A DNA stretch of 64,000 bases from Rubripirellula sp. (GTDB lineage: Bacteria > Planctomycetota > Planctomycetia > Pirellulales > Pirellulaceae): contig JAAXJB010000030.1 in NCBI GenBank assembly GCA_012270065.1, positions 34,094 to 98,093 of the forward strand, in the 5' to 3' direction. A program made the translations under genes and the position numbers. The notes below the pieces were generated by a model. The model was not told the DNA's origin and did no database searches. It saw only the letters and a list, made by a program, of their open reading frames with translations. Numbering within the stretch: position 1 is the stretch's first letter; the number at the start of each line of letters is the position of its first letter. Below are positions 1 to 9,478 of the stretch, piece by piece.

Positions 1-123
1 GGTGGTCGACAAACGCGTTCTACTAACCGTCGGCATTGACGGTTGAGCAAAACTGTTCGGGCGCGAGACGAGAGTCCGTGCCGGAAGGCCATGGAGAAAA
101 CAGCAGCCCGTGCGGGCTGGCTC

Positions 124-1245
124 TCACTGTTCCTGGTTGATCCAGTCCAGAAGTACCCCCGCCGGCACACAATCCCGGAATACCATCTGGGAAACTGTGT
201 CTGTTTTCGTGCCAACACGAAGGCTGCTCGTTGAGGTTGCCATTCCAACAACGTTGCCACGGCGATCGATGACTGGTCCACCGCTGGATCCCTTGCCGTA
301 TTCCGCACTGATTGTGATCCAGCGGGTTGGAACCCTGACGGGTGGACTCTGTCCCTTTTCAGTCTGGTTTTCCTTTTTAGAAGTACGTTTAGGAGGACGA
401 ATGTAACGCCGCGTAATAACGCCTTGGCTGTACGTATAGAAGCGACCGCTGGGATGGGAAATCACGCTGATGTCGCTGCCCACGGGAGTATTGCGGCTGA
501 GAGCAAGGCCCTTGTAGTCAGATGAATCGATACGGCAGTAAGCCAGGTCATTTGCCCGGTTTGCGCCCAGAACTTCCTGAATCGGATGCAATGCATAATC
601 CGATGTCATGGCAAACATGTATTCGTCACTCGGGTTGAATACGTGACGATTGGTTGCGATCACTCCTTCATCAGAAATGAAAAATCCTGTTGCTGCTGGA
701 ACCACATGCCAGTGGTCGAGGTGTTTTCGCGAAATGAGAATGGCCACCACCGATTTACTGAGCTCGCGGTACTGGGTCGCTTGCGGACGCTGTTTTGTAC
801 GAGGTTGAACCAGATTGACAATGCACTTGCGGTCGTCTGCCTGATTTTCAAGTTCAGTGCAAGTCAGCGCCTGTTTGGCTTTGATCATTTTGTTCATCTG
901 CGATTCAGCGTACAGCATGATCTGGCTGTCAAAGATGTAATTGACACCGTCCAGTGGTGCGGGCTTTGGAGGTGATGGTCGCCTTTTTTCTTCCTCATGA
1001 CTCGAGTCCGGATGCTCTGACTCTTTCTGTTCCTCCTGCGCGTCTTCCTCTGGCTGCGCGTCTTCCTCTGGCTTGCCGTTTCCTGATTTTTCCTGATTGT
1101 CGTCAGAACGGGTGCCGGATTCTGTCGGCACGGGGTCGCTTTGCTTTTCCTGTGCAAACGCCCATGGTGTTATCGTCGCGTTGAACGCCAAGTAAAGAAA
1201 GATTGAGAGCAGGACGGCAAGAGTGCGATTGCAGGACCAAATCAC
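124..1245 (-). CDS. Secreted trypsin-like (HtrA-type) serine protease
   Basis: The product is 373 residues. A hydrophobic signal peptide (about residues 8-31) is followed by a very acidic Glu/Asp/Gln-rich linker (35-90) containing a short tandem repeat (EEDAQP). The protease domain covers about 165-370. The trypsin triad is visible: His201 in TNRHVF, Asp233 in NDLAYC and Ser321 in GKGSSGGP. The GSSGGP box and the fold order match family S1C/HtrA, but no PDZ domain follows, so it is shorter than DegP. It is expected to act in the periplasm or at the cell surface on unfolded or specific proteins. The gene stands alone and diverges from the next gene across a 0.5-kb gap. Catalytic assignment is firm; the substrate is unknown. 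Confidence 0.85.
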   Translation of the reverse strand: MIWSCNRTLAVLLSIFLYLAFNATITPWAFAQEKQSDPVPTESGTRSDDNQEKSGNGKPEEDAQPEEDAQEEQKESEHPDSSHEEEKRRPSPPKPAPLDGVNYIFDSQIMLYAESQMNKMIKAKQALTCTELENQADDRKCIVNLVQPRTKQRPQATQYRELSKSVVAILISRKHLDHWHVVPAATGFFISDEGVIATNRHVFNPSDEYMFAMTSDYALHPIQEVLGANRANDLAYCRIDSSDYKGLALSRNTPVGSDISVISHPSGRFYTYSQGVITRRYIRPPKRTSKKENQTEKGQSPPVRVPTRWITISAEYGKGSSGGPVIDRRGNVVGMATSTSSLRVGTKTDTVSQMVFRDCVPAGVLLDWINQEQ

Positions 1246-1772
1246 CTGTTGGACTCCAGAAGATGTAGGGGCGAATGATGTTTGCCCAGTTTAACAGCTG
1301 CTCACGCAAATACGAGGCTCGGCACTTGAACCCCAGGTGATTCGTTTGTGAATCGGAAGCAAGCTCAGATTCAATTTGTACGGCAAGTGCTTTGTTCATG
1401 ATGGATGAATTTGGAACGATGCCAACGAAAGGAAATGACCACAACTGCCGCGCACTCTGGCAGTTCCCTTGCTGAATGGTTCTGAACAGTCCTTTTTTCT
1501 GTGGAGCTGGGAAGTTCCTTGATTGAATGCCACTGACTGCAAAGCATGCGTTGTGAATGGCTTTCAGATTTCATGCGCGGACAGCTGTGTCAGCGATGGT
1601 CAACGGCTTATTTGCCTTGCCACACATTTGCGTTTCAGGTAGTGTCGCCGGTTATCGGAGGCGGCTGACGCTGAGGCCGCCCGGGTTTCCATCGGGTGGT
1701 TTCTTCAAAATACGAGTCGACTCTTACTGTGCCATGCTGATCATTTCGTTGACTGTAAATTGAGTGGTTGCC
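1246..1772. other. Intergenic region between divergent genes
   Basis: This 527-bp stretch separates the minus-strand protease from the plus-strand membrane protein and should hold both promoters. Short open frames exist on both strands, but none has a recognisable domain, a signal peptide or a convincing ribosome binding site. I see no clear -35/-10 pair, hairpin or repeat. Confidence 0.5.
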
Positions 1773-3656
1773 ATGATGCCGTTAGAAAACGAGGGCAACA
1801 GTCATACTGCAACTGATATTACCAAGCCGCGGTTGGTAACAATCGCGATGACGGTCGTGTTGCTTCTGGAGACATGTTTGATTCTGGGATGGGTTCTTGC
1901 AAAAGCAGACCATGGACTTGACCTCAGCGATGAGTCGTTTTATCTGCTTTGTATCGAATCACCTGGTGAATACCCGATTTCGGTTTCAGAGTTTGGAAGA
2001 GTTCTTTCCATTCCACATGCCGCCTTGGGTGCCAATCTGGTTTCATTTCGACAATTGAATCTCGTTGCAACCTACGGTCTTGCACTGGTTGTCGCGTATC
2101 AACTTCTGGGCAAGTGGCTGGGGAATCTTGGCTGTACCGGTTTCATGCGTTTGGCTGTTTCTGCCACGTTTGCCTTGCCAAGTCTGACAGTGATGTCCTA
2201 CTGGCTGATCACGCCCAGCTACAACTCTCTCAACGGCATTGCATACCTGCTTGTCTGCGTTGCCGTATTCAGCGAGCCGAAGACTGATCATGGCCGCTTG
2301 AGGGCTGCAATCCTGATTGGGTTTGGCGGTTATTTGAGTTTCATGGCAAAGCCAACTTCCGCAGCCGCCTTGGGGCTGATGGTGTTCGTGCTGGTTTGGG
2401 TGATCGAGCGTTGGAATTGGAAGTCGCTGGTGGTTGCCATTTTCACGGCGTTGTTCTGTTTGTTGGTCACGATGTATCTGTTTGCCGGTGGACCGGTGGC
2501 CTATGTGAATGAATTACGCGAGACAATTGCCGTTGACATGGATCCAACGCACTCATTTTCCAAGTTGCTCCAGTGGAATTCACCTCATCTCGATAAGCGT
2601 TGGCGGATCGTCTTTGGTGCATCCTGCCTGATTCTGTTTGTTCTTCTAAGATTCAGGCAACGGAAAAAAATGGTGGCCTTCAATGGCTGGGCGGCGAAAA
2701 CTGCTGTCTGGTCAATGATTGCTCTGGGGGGACTGGCAATTGTCGCCATGTGGTCGGACTTCCAAGGGATTTCTATCGGCTTTCTTGAGCATCGAAGTGA
2801 TGAGTATGGAAGAAAGGAACGTTACCTGTTTCTCTCAACACTCAGTGTGGTCGTGCTCGCAGTTTTTTTTCGTCAGGTTGATCGCCGCCGATTTGCAACG
2901 GCATGCTTTCTGTTTTGGCTTCCGTATGCCTTTGCCTTCGGGACCAACATCAATTACTGGGACAAGGGTGCAACGGTTGCTTTTTATTGGGTCATCAGTT
3001 TGGTGGTGGCAATCAGTGCCGTGCCTCTCAAGCAACACCAAATGAGCTATGTCCTGGTGATCGCCTCGTTCTTGCCACTGTTTTGTATTCTTGATCTTCA
3101 GAATGCTTATACGCAGCCCTACCGGCAGAGGGCCTTCAACGAAAATGTCATGAAACCAGTCATCGTGGGGAGTGGTGAGACAGAGCTTCTGATGGTGGAG
3201 GAGACAGCAGATCTGATTGATGTTTTGAGGCAGTCAGCAAGTGCTGCAGGTTTCGAACCGGGCACACCTGTGCTTGATCTTTCCGGTCAGGGCATCGGAT
3301 TGATTTACATGATTGGGGGGAAAAACTTTCCGGGGGCGTGGTCAGCACAAGGAACGCCTTGGGCACAAAAGTCACTCCGGCAAGGTTTGGTGCGGCGCAG
3401 GAATGACGGGCTCGACAAACTCTGGATTCTCAAAAAAGAGAACTGGGAAAACTCGAATTCCGAACAGGTCCTGGAAGCAGTTGGATTGTCGATGGCAGAT
3501 TTCGTCGAGGTGGTCCGGATCCCAACAACTGCAGAGGTCGGAAATCTCGCGCCTCGCTTGCAGGAACCAGAACAGACAGATGTCCGGCTGGTGCTTTACA
3601 AACGCAAAAGTGATGACAAGCCATCTGATGCGTCTGTCGAACACAACGCAGAGTAA
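1773..3656 (+). CDS. Polytopic membrane protein, GT-C glycosyltransferase-like
   Basis: A protein of about 627 residues with many membrane segments from about residue 20 to 435, then a soluble C-terminal part of about 190 residues. Just after the first membrane helix comes SDESFY, resembling the acidic DE motif in the first periplasmic loop of GT-C glycosyltransferases (PMT/ArnT/GT83 type), which use polyprenyl-phosphate sugars. By analogy it may transfer a sugar to a lipid or protein on the outer face of the inner membrane. The frame is open from a GTG at 1764; I chose the ATG at 1773 (a second ATG follows at once) because ATG is commoner and no ribosome binding site decides. The family call rests on topology and one motif. 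No neighbouring cell-envelope cluster supports it. Confidence 0.6.
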   Translation: MMPLENEGNSHTATDITKPRLVTIAMTVVLLLETCLILGWVLAKADHGLDLSDESFYLLCIESPGEYPISVSEFGRVLSIPHAALGANLVSFRQLNLVATYGLALVVAYQLLGKWLGNLGCTGFMRLAVSATFALPSLTVMSYWLITPSYNSLNGIAYLLVCVAVFSEPKTDHGRLRAAILIGFGGYLSFMAKPTSAAALGLMVFVLVWVIERWNWKSLVVAIFTALFCLLVTMYLFAGGPVAYVNELRETIAVDMDPTHSFSKLLQWNSPHLDKRWRIVFGASCLILFVLLRFRQRKKMVAFNGWAAKTAVWSMIALGGLAIVAMWSDFQGISIGFLEHRSDEYGRKERYLFLSTLSVVVLAVFFRQVDRRRFATACFLFWLPYAFAFGTNINYWDKGATVAFYWVISLVVAISAVPLKQHQMSYVLVIASFLPLFCILDLQNAYTQPYRQRAFNENVMKPVIVGSGETELLMVEETADLIDVLRQSASAAGFEPGTPVLDLSGQGIGLIYMIGGKNFPGAWSAQGTPWAQKSLRQGLVRRRNDGLDKLWILKKENWENSNSEQVLEAVGLSMADFVEVVRIPTTAEVGNLAPRLQEPEQTDVRLVLYKRKSDDKPSDASVEHNAE

Positions 3657-3690
3657 TCTGTTGAACACGCGTTGAACACGCAGAGTAATC
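3639..3690 (+). repeat. Imperfect short direct repeat across a stop codon
   Basis: The sequence around the stop codon of the preceding gene (GAACACAACGCAGAGTAATC, 3639-3658) recurs as GAACACGCAGAGTAATC at 3674-3690, with an extra TTGAACACGC between them. It looks like a local slippage duplication that copied the last codons and the stop. No function is apparent. Confidence 0.55.
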
Positions 3691-4011
3691 AGTGCGATAG
3701 TCCCGCGACAGGTGCGCGTGCGAAGTCGGGTTCACGCAAAACCGTGTGCGTGGCAACGAAGTTGGCATCGCCTGAGTCAAAGGCTTCACCGTTCTGTCGC
3801 ATGGTTCTGTCGCGGAGTGAAGAGCTTTGCTGGATCTCAGGCGTGATGAAAACTGATCGCGTTCACAACCAGGTCCCTGCCCTGTTGAAGCAAGGCCTGA
3901 GTCAAGATCGCATTGACGGGAATTGCCCGAATTTCAAATCATCGGATGGACGCCATCGAACGCTGCAGGTGTCATTGAACACTGCAGGCGCCAAGTGATT
4001 TCCACGGGCGT
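3657..4011. other. Convergent intergenic region
   Basis: These 355 bp lie between two converging genes. They contain the short direct repeat at its left end and an imperfect inverted repeat at about 3963-3986 (CTGCAGGTGT facing ACACTGCAG) that could fold at the 3' ends of both transcripts, but no U-tract follows. A 108-codon plus-strand open frame (3672-3998) has no family resemblance and is probably not a gene. Confidence 0.45.
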
Positions 4012-5322
4012 CTAGATCTCGTCAACTTGCCAGCCTGGGCGGAAGTCGGACATGATGTACTGTTCAACTTTGTCATTGCCCGATGCTTCGAATGTCTTGG
4101 CATTCCAATCGAATCCACCACCGGAGCGGAAGGCTGCGTTTGCCAGCAGGACTGATTCTGCCAATGGTCCTGTATACTCGACGAAGTCACAGGTTGATCG
4201 GGGACCACCCTTGCAAGCCTGAATCCATTCCTGATGGAAGCCCGGTGATTTCGGGATCGTCTGTTCCGGGGGTGTTGGTGTGCTGCCATCTTTCATCGTG
4301 ACCTGATAGCCGTTGAATCCGGCTGAAATCGTTCCCTTGTCACCCACGAAAAGAGTGTTTCCGTTGGGCTTGGTATTGTGCTTTTCAAACGCTTCATTCA
4401 GTGAGCCATGCCACCAGTGAAGTGTCAGTGGGCCATGGCCGTCTTCTGCTGCAAACTCCATTCGTGTCTTCATCGATTTTGGAGTTCGGAGAGGATCGAT
4501 CTCGGACTTCGCAGGGACCACATCCAGATCGACTCGTTTCGGATATTTCAACTGCAAAGCCCAGAATGGGATGTCGAGGATGTGGCATCCCCAATTTCCA
4601 GTTTCACCCGTTCCATAATCCCACCAGAAACGCCATTTGTAGGGGCAGTACTCAGGCGAGTAAGGTCGCTCTTTTACTGGCCCTTGCCAAAGCTGCCAAT
4701 TCAGGTTGCTTGGGACCGGAGGAAATTCTTTCGGCATGGCTGGCATTCCACGGCTACCACCAATCGCACAGTAGACCTCGGTAACGTTACCGATCATTCC
4801 CGATCTGACGGCCTCGACAGTGCGAGCCATGCCAGCGTTTGCGTGTCGTTGATTTCCGAGCTGCGTTGCGACATTCTGCTTTTCTGCGAGTCTGGTCAGT
4901 TGTCGACATTCCCAGGCTGAGTGGGCGAGCGGCTTCTCGCAGTAAACATGTTTGCCCATCAGCATGGCCTGACGTGCCGGGTGAAAGTGCATGTGGTCCG
5001 GTGTGCTGATGACCACAGCGTCAATCTGCTTGTCCAGTTTGTCCAGCATCACGCGGAAATCCTGGAATTTATTTGCCTTGTCAAACTGCTGAAATCGCTT
5101 GCCTGCCTTCTTCTCGTCCACATCGCACATGGCAACGATATTCTCACCGGATACACCACCCACATTTGCTGATCCCCGGCCTCCTACTCCGATGCAGGCA
5201 ACATTGAGCTTTTCGTTGGGTGACGCGGAGGTGGCTGTTGATGACGTGCTCAGCCAGTAGCCACCGGTCAGAGCAGCGGATGTTTTCAGAAAATTCCGTC
5301 GGGATTTGGCTGGGCTGCGCAT
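4012..5322 (-). CDS. Tat-exported Gfo/Idh/MocA-family oxidoreductase
   Basis: A NAD(P)-dependent oxidoreductase of about 436 residues of the type planctomycetes carry in many copies for sugar and inositol derivatives. The N-terminus has a twin-arginine signal (SRRNFLKTSAA), so the folded enzyme should be exported. The Rossmann fold follows, with dinucleotide motif GVGGRGSANV at about residues 44-53 and the family's EKP motif in VYCEKPLAHS. The C-terminal Gfo/Idh/MocA domain carries the WWDYGTGETGNWGCH stretch seen in planctomycete bacterial-type oxidoreductases. I started at the ATG at 5322, which places the Tat motif at residues 6-11; an in-frame upstream ATG (5367) would add 15 residues before it. 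The gene is monocistronic. Substrate is unknown. Confidence 0.88.
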   Translation of the reverse strand: MRSPAKSRRNFLKTSAALTGGYWLSTSSTATSASPNEKLNVACIGVGGRGSANVGGVSGENIVAMCDVDEKKAGKRFQQFDKANKFQDFRVMLDKLDKQIDAVVISTPDHMHFHPARQAMLMGKHVYCEKPLAHSAWECRQLTRLAEKQNVATQLGNQRHANAGMARTVEAVRSGMIGNVTEVYCAIGGSRGMPAMPKEFPPVPSNLNWQLWQGPVKERPYSPEYCPYKWRFWWDYGTGETGNWGCHILDIPFWALQLKYPKRVDLDVVPAKSEIDPLRTPKSMKTRMEFAAEDGHGPLTLHWWHGSLNEAFEKHNTKPNGNTLFVGDKGTISAGFNGYQVTMKDGSTPTPPEQTIPKSPGFHQEWIQACKGGPRSTCDFVEYTGPLAESVLLANAAFRSGGGFDWNAKTFEASGNDKVEQYIMSDFRPGWQVDEI

Positions 5323-5701
5323 GATCAGGAGGGTCCGTGAGGTGAGTGGTGAAAGGGGAGGGAGCAATCCAACCCGACCATTCTAACGTCTCGTTTCCCA
5401 CTTTGCCGCCGGTGATTCCATATTATTGTCAGTTCAGATATCCGAGGGAGGTGTCGGTAATTGGCTTCTATTCTCCGGATAGTTGTCCTGTTAACATATG
5501 TGGCTCTGAGTTGGGCTGCGTTGATATGTCGTGGCGTCGTTTTTTGCGAAGTGCGACCGACCAAGCCAGTTGCCTGATTTCCAACCGGGGCGAGTCCGTT
5601 CATGATTCACCCGAGGACTTGGGACTGACATGGGACTTGTGGCTGACTTGAATGCCCAAAATCTTTCGCTGAACGCTTACCATTTTCAGGGTTCCAGACC
5701 G
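5323..5701. other. Intergenic region between divergent genes
   Basis: These 379 bp separate the oxidoreductase (minus) from the TAXI receptor gene (plus) and must contain both promoters. Small open frames lack features of genes. No distinct promoter box, hairpin or repeat stands out. Confidence 0.45.
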
Positions 5702-6811
5702 ATGGCTCGAATTTACCGATTTCTTCCCTGCTTCTTGATTGTTGCCGCTGTTGTGGTGGGTTGCAGCAAGCAGGATTCTTCGAAGCAGTTCCTCAGCATG
5801 GGGACTGCCCCCGTTGGTGGTGCTTTTCCAGTCGTGGGTGGTGCGATCGCGGAAGTATTGAATGAACACAAGCAAGCGATTGACTGGAAAGTCCAAGCCA
5901 AAGGCACCAAAGGATCTCAGGAGAATATCAGGCGTTTGCAGCAGAACGACCTTGAATTGGCACTTTCCAATGCTGCGATTTCGTTCTTCGCTGCCCGTGG
6001 TGAAGGCACCTGGGATAAAAAGTATGACATTCGCGCTATCGCGACCATGGCTCCCAACGTGGCTCTTTTCATCGCTCGTGCAGACAGCGGTATCGAGAGT
6101 ATTGCCGACCTGAAGGGCAAACGTGTCATCACGGGGCCGGCTGGAGCAGGATTTCAGATGTTCATCGAACCGATTCTTGCTGAACATGGAATTGCGTGGG
6201 ACGAGATTGAGTCGATCAATGCAACTCAGAGTGGGTCGGTTGACCAGTTGGGAGACGGATCAGCAGATGCTGCGTTCCTGGGTGGGGCAGTACCAACCGG
6301 TTCCATCACTCAGGCCACCAGCACTTTTGATGTTCAATTCATTCCCTTTGATGAAGACGCTCGCCAAACGCTGATCCAAAAGTATGCGTTCTTTCAACCG
6401 GCGACCATTCCAGCGGGAGTGTACAAGGGGCTAGATGCTGATTTTCAGGGACTCAATGTCGGTTCAATGCATGTGATCACGTCTGCTTCCCAACCCGAGG
6501 ACCTGATCTACGCAGTCACGAAAACAATCTGGAATAACCGGGCTGAAATCGCAGAAAAACATCCGGCTGGAAAAGCGTTGAACGAGAAGAACATCACACG
6601 TGATACTGGCATTGAATATCATCCCGGCGCAGTTCGGTTCTACCAGGAGGCGGGACTGTGGCCATCCACCGAAACTGGTACGGAAGCAGCTGGGACAGAA
6701 GAGAAGCCTGAGTCGGATGGGCCCGCTGATCAGGCAGATGCTGACAAAGAAGCAGACGCTGACAAAGACGCAGATGCTGACAAAGAAGCAGACGCTCAAG
6801 CCGGGTCCTGA
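5702..6811 (+). CDS. TRAP transporter TAXI-family solute receptor lipoprotein
   Basis: About 369 residues. A lipoprotein signal peptide ends in VVVGC, so the mature protein should be lipid-anchored outside the inner membrane. The body matches TAXI-family TRAP receptors: an early MGTAPVGGAFPVVGG segment, NDLELALSNA, DLKGKRVITGPAGAG, and DAAFLGGAVPTGSI, which together form the bilobed binding fold. It should capture a carboxylate-type solute and deliver it to the permease encoded next. I start at the ATG at 5702, which places the lipobox normally; the open frame extends 24 codons further upstream. The C-terminus has a roughly 50-residue acidic tail of ADADKEA-type repeats, unusual for the family. 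A terminator-like hairpin lies between this gene and the permease gene. Confidence 0.88.
   Translation: MARIYRFLPCFLIVAAVVVGCSKQDSSKQFLSMGTAPVGGAFPVVGGAIAEVLNEHKQAIDWKVQAKGTKGSQENIRRLQQNDLELALSNAAISFFAARGEGTWDKKYDIRAIATMAPNVALFIARADSGIESIADLKGKRVITGPAGAGFQMFIEPILAEHGIAWDEIESINATQSGSVDQLGDGSADAAFLGGAVPTGSITQATSTFDVQFIPFDEDARQTLIQKYAFFQPATIPAGVYKGLDADFQGLNVGSMHVITSASQPEDLIYAVTKTIWNNRAEIAEKHPAGKALNEKNITRDTGIEYHPGAVRFYQEAGLWPSTETGTEAAGTEEKPESDGPADQADADKEADADKDADADKEADAQAGS
6737..6800 (+). repeat. In-frame acidic tandem repeat (receptor tail)
   Basis: A unit of about 18 bp (GCAGATGCTGACAAAGAA and variants) repeats about three and a half times, encoding ADADKE/ADADKD. It lies at the extreme 3' end of the TAXI receptor gene and stays in frame to the stop. 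Confidence 0.8.
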
Positions 6812-6886
6812 GCCTGGATTTTCAGCTGGCGCGAAATCCGCTTGCCGGCATTTGCGCTGAAGTCAGTGCAAACGACAGAGTCCCTG

Positions 6887-6921
6887 AACAGGCAGCGTGC
6901 ATTCATGACTGCCTGTTTTTT
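6887..6921 (+). terminator. Rho-independent terminator between TAXI receptor and permease
   Basis: A perfect 9-bp stem (AACAGGCAG at 6887-6895 facing CTGCCTGTT at 6909-6917) with a 13-nt loop, running directly into a T-tract (6916-6921). This is the clearest intrinsic terminator in the window. Lying inside a receptor-permease pair, it could work as a partial terminator that keeps receptor mRNA above permease mRNA. Confidence 0.75.
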
Positions 6922-6974
6922 AATCGTATGCCGCTGCTTTGCACGAATACTTCTGTTGCAACAAGGAAACACCT

Positions 6975-9317
6975 GTGAGTGAAGACGTTGGTAAGGTTGA
7001 CGAGGGAAAACCGCACACAGACGCGTCGGTGACAACAGCCTTCTCTCCCCCGGGGGAAGCTTCTGATTCCGGAGGCAGCGACGCTACGCCCCCTGCTCCA
7101 ATGCTCGAGGGAATGTTGAAGCCCACGGTGACTGTTCTCGGTGTGTTGCTTTGCCTGTTCACGCTGTTTGAGGTCAATTACAACCGGCTACAGCCACAGT
7201 CGGCTCTGGCTGTATTCGTAGGAATCGGGCTTGCGTTGTGCTACCTCACGTTTCCCGTTCACAAGAGGTGGGCCAACGTCAAGGCGTTGCGTTTTGTTGA
7301 CGTCGGACTGGCGATCCTGTCGGCAGCCTGTTGTCTGTATGTGATTTTTCAGACACAACCAATGTTCAGCAGCATTTGGGCTGGCGGAATCTCGCTCGGG
7401 GATCGTGCTGGTGGCGAGACTGCGATGGATTTCGCGGTTGGTCTGATTGGTGTCCTGCTGGTTCTGGAGGCAACACGTCGGAGCATTGGAATCATTGTTC
7501 CGCTTCTGGCCTTGGCGTTTGTAGCTCATTCATATTACTGCTATGCCAGCTTCCGTTATGACTTGCCCGTGTTGCCGGATTGGATGCTGCCACATGCCGG
7601 GCAGAGTGCCAAGGACATCGTGAGTACGACATTCCTGCAATCCCTGGGGGTATTCGGCCCTGCAGCATCGGTGATGTTCAAGTACGTTTTTCTGTTTGTG
7701 GTCTTCGGTTCATTCCTTGAAATGTCTGGAGCAACGCAGTTCATCATTGACTTCGCGACAAAGACATTTGGGCGGATACGGGGTGGTCCAGCCATGGTTT
7801 CGGTCATGGCAAGTGGCTTGATGGGATCGCTCTCAGGCAGCGCCGTGGCCAATGCCGTGACAACGGGGACGTTCACCATCCCCATGATGAGGAGTGCAAA
7901 GTTTCCCAATCACATCGCCGGAGGAATCACGGCAGCTGCCGCGGCTGGTGGGGCTCTCGTGCCCCCGGTCATGGGCGCTGGTGCTTACATGATGTTGGAA
8001 CTGGTGCAGCCACAAGTGACCTTTCTGGCGATCATGAAGGCCGCAATCCTGCCCGCTGTTCTTTATTATTTTTCAATTCTCGTTCTTGTCTTCCTGTATT
8101 CGCGACGCCTTGGAACCGAGAAGTTGAGTGCGGAGGAACTCAGCAGAAAAAAACTCAAAGGTTTTGAGGCGACTGTGTTTTTTGCCGCTTTGGGGACTCT
8201 GGTGGGGCTGCTGATCTGCGGTTTTTCACCTTTCCGAAGTGTGACAGGAGCGTTGTCGGTCATTCTCGTCTTTGCAATTTTCCGCAGTGAACTGAAGATT
8301 TCAAAAATCGAACGCAGGATAGCTCTGGCGGTATTTTGTGGAATCTTTCTTGTTTCTCAGGCATGCATGCCGTTTCGGGATGCATTGCCCTCTATCTTCG
8401 ATGCATTCATTCCCGCGGGTTGGATCGATCCGCGAACCGACGCCATTTCCGTCCTGCTGATGGTCAGCTCGTTTCTCGATTCGATGCTCTTGGGAATGTT
8501 CGGTATTCTGCTGGTTGGCATGCTAATGCCAGCTTGGCGTCCCGAAATCATCTCGTCGATGACGAAATCAGCAAAGAATGGTGTCGCACTGGTTGCTGCC
8601 AGCGCCTGTGTCGGGATCATCATCGGCATTGTGCAGCAGACTGGGATTGCCACTGATTTCAGCGCTGCCATCAAGGGTGTTGTCGCAACCAACCTTTTTC
8701 TCGCGCTGCTGGGAATCATGGTTTGTTCCCTTATTCTGGGCATGGGAGTGCCTTCGGTTGTCTGCTACCTGTTAATGGCAACCTTGATGGGATCGCTACT
8801 CGGTGAGCTGGGTGTGTTGCCGCTGGTGGCACACCTTTTCATTTTCTATTTCGGGATGATGTCGATGGTGACGCCACCGGTCGCTTTGGCAGGGTATGCC
8901 AGCGCGTCGATTGCCCAGGCTCCGATGATGAAAACCTCGTTTGCGGCTTTTCGTTTTTCTCTTGTCGGCTTTACGCTACCGTTCATGTTTGTTTACAGAC
9001 CTTCTCTGTGCCTGCTTGCGCCTGCTGGAGGTGAGTTGACATCTGCCGCCGTTCATCATGCCCTTCTGGCAGCGACGATTGGTATCCTTGCACTGGCTAC
9101 TGGGCTTGCTGGCCATTTTCGGCGGTCTTTGGGGTGGTTTGAACGTGGGGCCATGTTTGTTTCCGCCGGTCTGCTGCTGGCACCAATTTCACAGATCGGT
9201 GATACAGACGTTGGTATCGCACTTGATGTAACGGGGGCAGTGATTTTCCTGCTGGTGGTGGCCATCAATATTCTGGCGGGCAAGAACGAGGACACTCCTT
9301 CGATCGAAGCCGCTTGA
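6975..9317 (+). CDS. TRAP transporter fused permease (4TM/12TM, DctQM type)
   Basis: About 780 residues with some 18-20 membrane helices. After a hydrophilic N-terminus (about 50 residues) come four DctQ-like helices and then a long DctM-like part with typical TRAP signatures such as GSLSGSAVANAVTTGTF, AAAAAGGALVPPVMGAGAY and GMGVPSVVCYLL. Fused permeases of this kind partner TAXI receptors and drive uptake with the sodium or proton gradient. Four or five extra helices follow the DctM part. I prefer the GTG at 6975 because AAGGA sits 7-8 nt upstream; the frame is open from a TTG at 6939. It forms a receptor-permease unit with the preceding gene across 163 bp that include the hairpin. Confidence 0.88.
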   Translation: MSEDVGKVDEGKPHTDASVTTAFSPPGEASDSGGSDATPPAPMLEGMLKPTVTVLGVLLCLFTLFEVNYNRLQPQSALAVFVGIGLALCYLTFPVHKRWANVKALRFVDVGLAILSAACCLYVIFQTQPMFSSIWAGGISLGDRAGGETAMDFAVGLIGVLLVLEATRRSIGIIVPLLALAFVAHSYYCYASFRYDLPVLPDWMLPHAGQSAKDIVSTTFLQSLGVFGPAASVMFKYVFLFVVFGSFLEMSGATQFIIDFATKTFGRIRGGPAMVSVMASGLMGSLSGSAVANAVTTGTFTIPMMRSAKFPNHIAGGITAAAAAGGALVPPVMGAGAYMMLELVQPQVTFLAIMKAAILPAVLYYFSILVLVFLYSRRLGTEKLSAEELSRKKLKGFEATVFFAALGTLVGLLICGFSPFRSVTGALSVILVFAIFRSELKISKIERRIALAVFCGIFLVSQACMPFRDALPSIFDAFIPAGWIDPRTDAISVLLMVSSFLDSMLLGMFGILLVGMLMPAWRPEIISSMTKSAKNGVALVAASACVGIIIGIVQQTGIATDFSAAIKGVVATNLFLALLGIMVCSLILGMGVPSVVCYLLMATLMGSLLGELGVLPLVAHLFIFYFGMMSMVTPPVALAGYASASIAQAPMMKTSFAAFRFSLVGFTLPFMFVYRPSLCLLAPAGGELTSAAVHHALLAATIGILALATGLAGHFRRSLGWFERGAMFVSAGLLLAPISQIGDTDVGIALDVTGAVIFLLVVAINILAGKNEDTPSIEAA

Positions 9318-9478
9318 TCCGAAATGCTCACAGCCGGCGTTGTTGGCAATTTCGTGCGACCGGCCGTTCACGGGCTGATCGAGGCAACGCCTGAGTGGGT
9401 TCCGGCAACTTGAAATGGATACGTTTCAGAATGTGCCGTTTCAATGGTGCAATGAATCGTTGCTTTTGATCCCTGCAG

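Noticed and set aside
1..123. Partial gene at the left edge
   Set aside because: The short frames there have no recognisable features; this is simply 3' flank of the protease gene.
3672..3998. Open frame of 108 codons after the membrane protein gene
   Set aside because: No domain, signal peptide or ribosome binding site, and it lies in the 3' gap between convergent genes.
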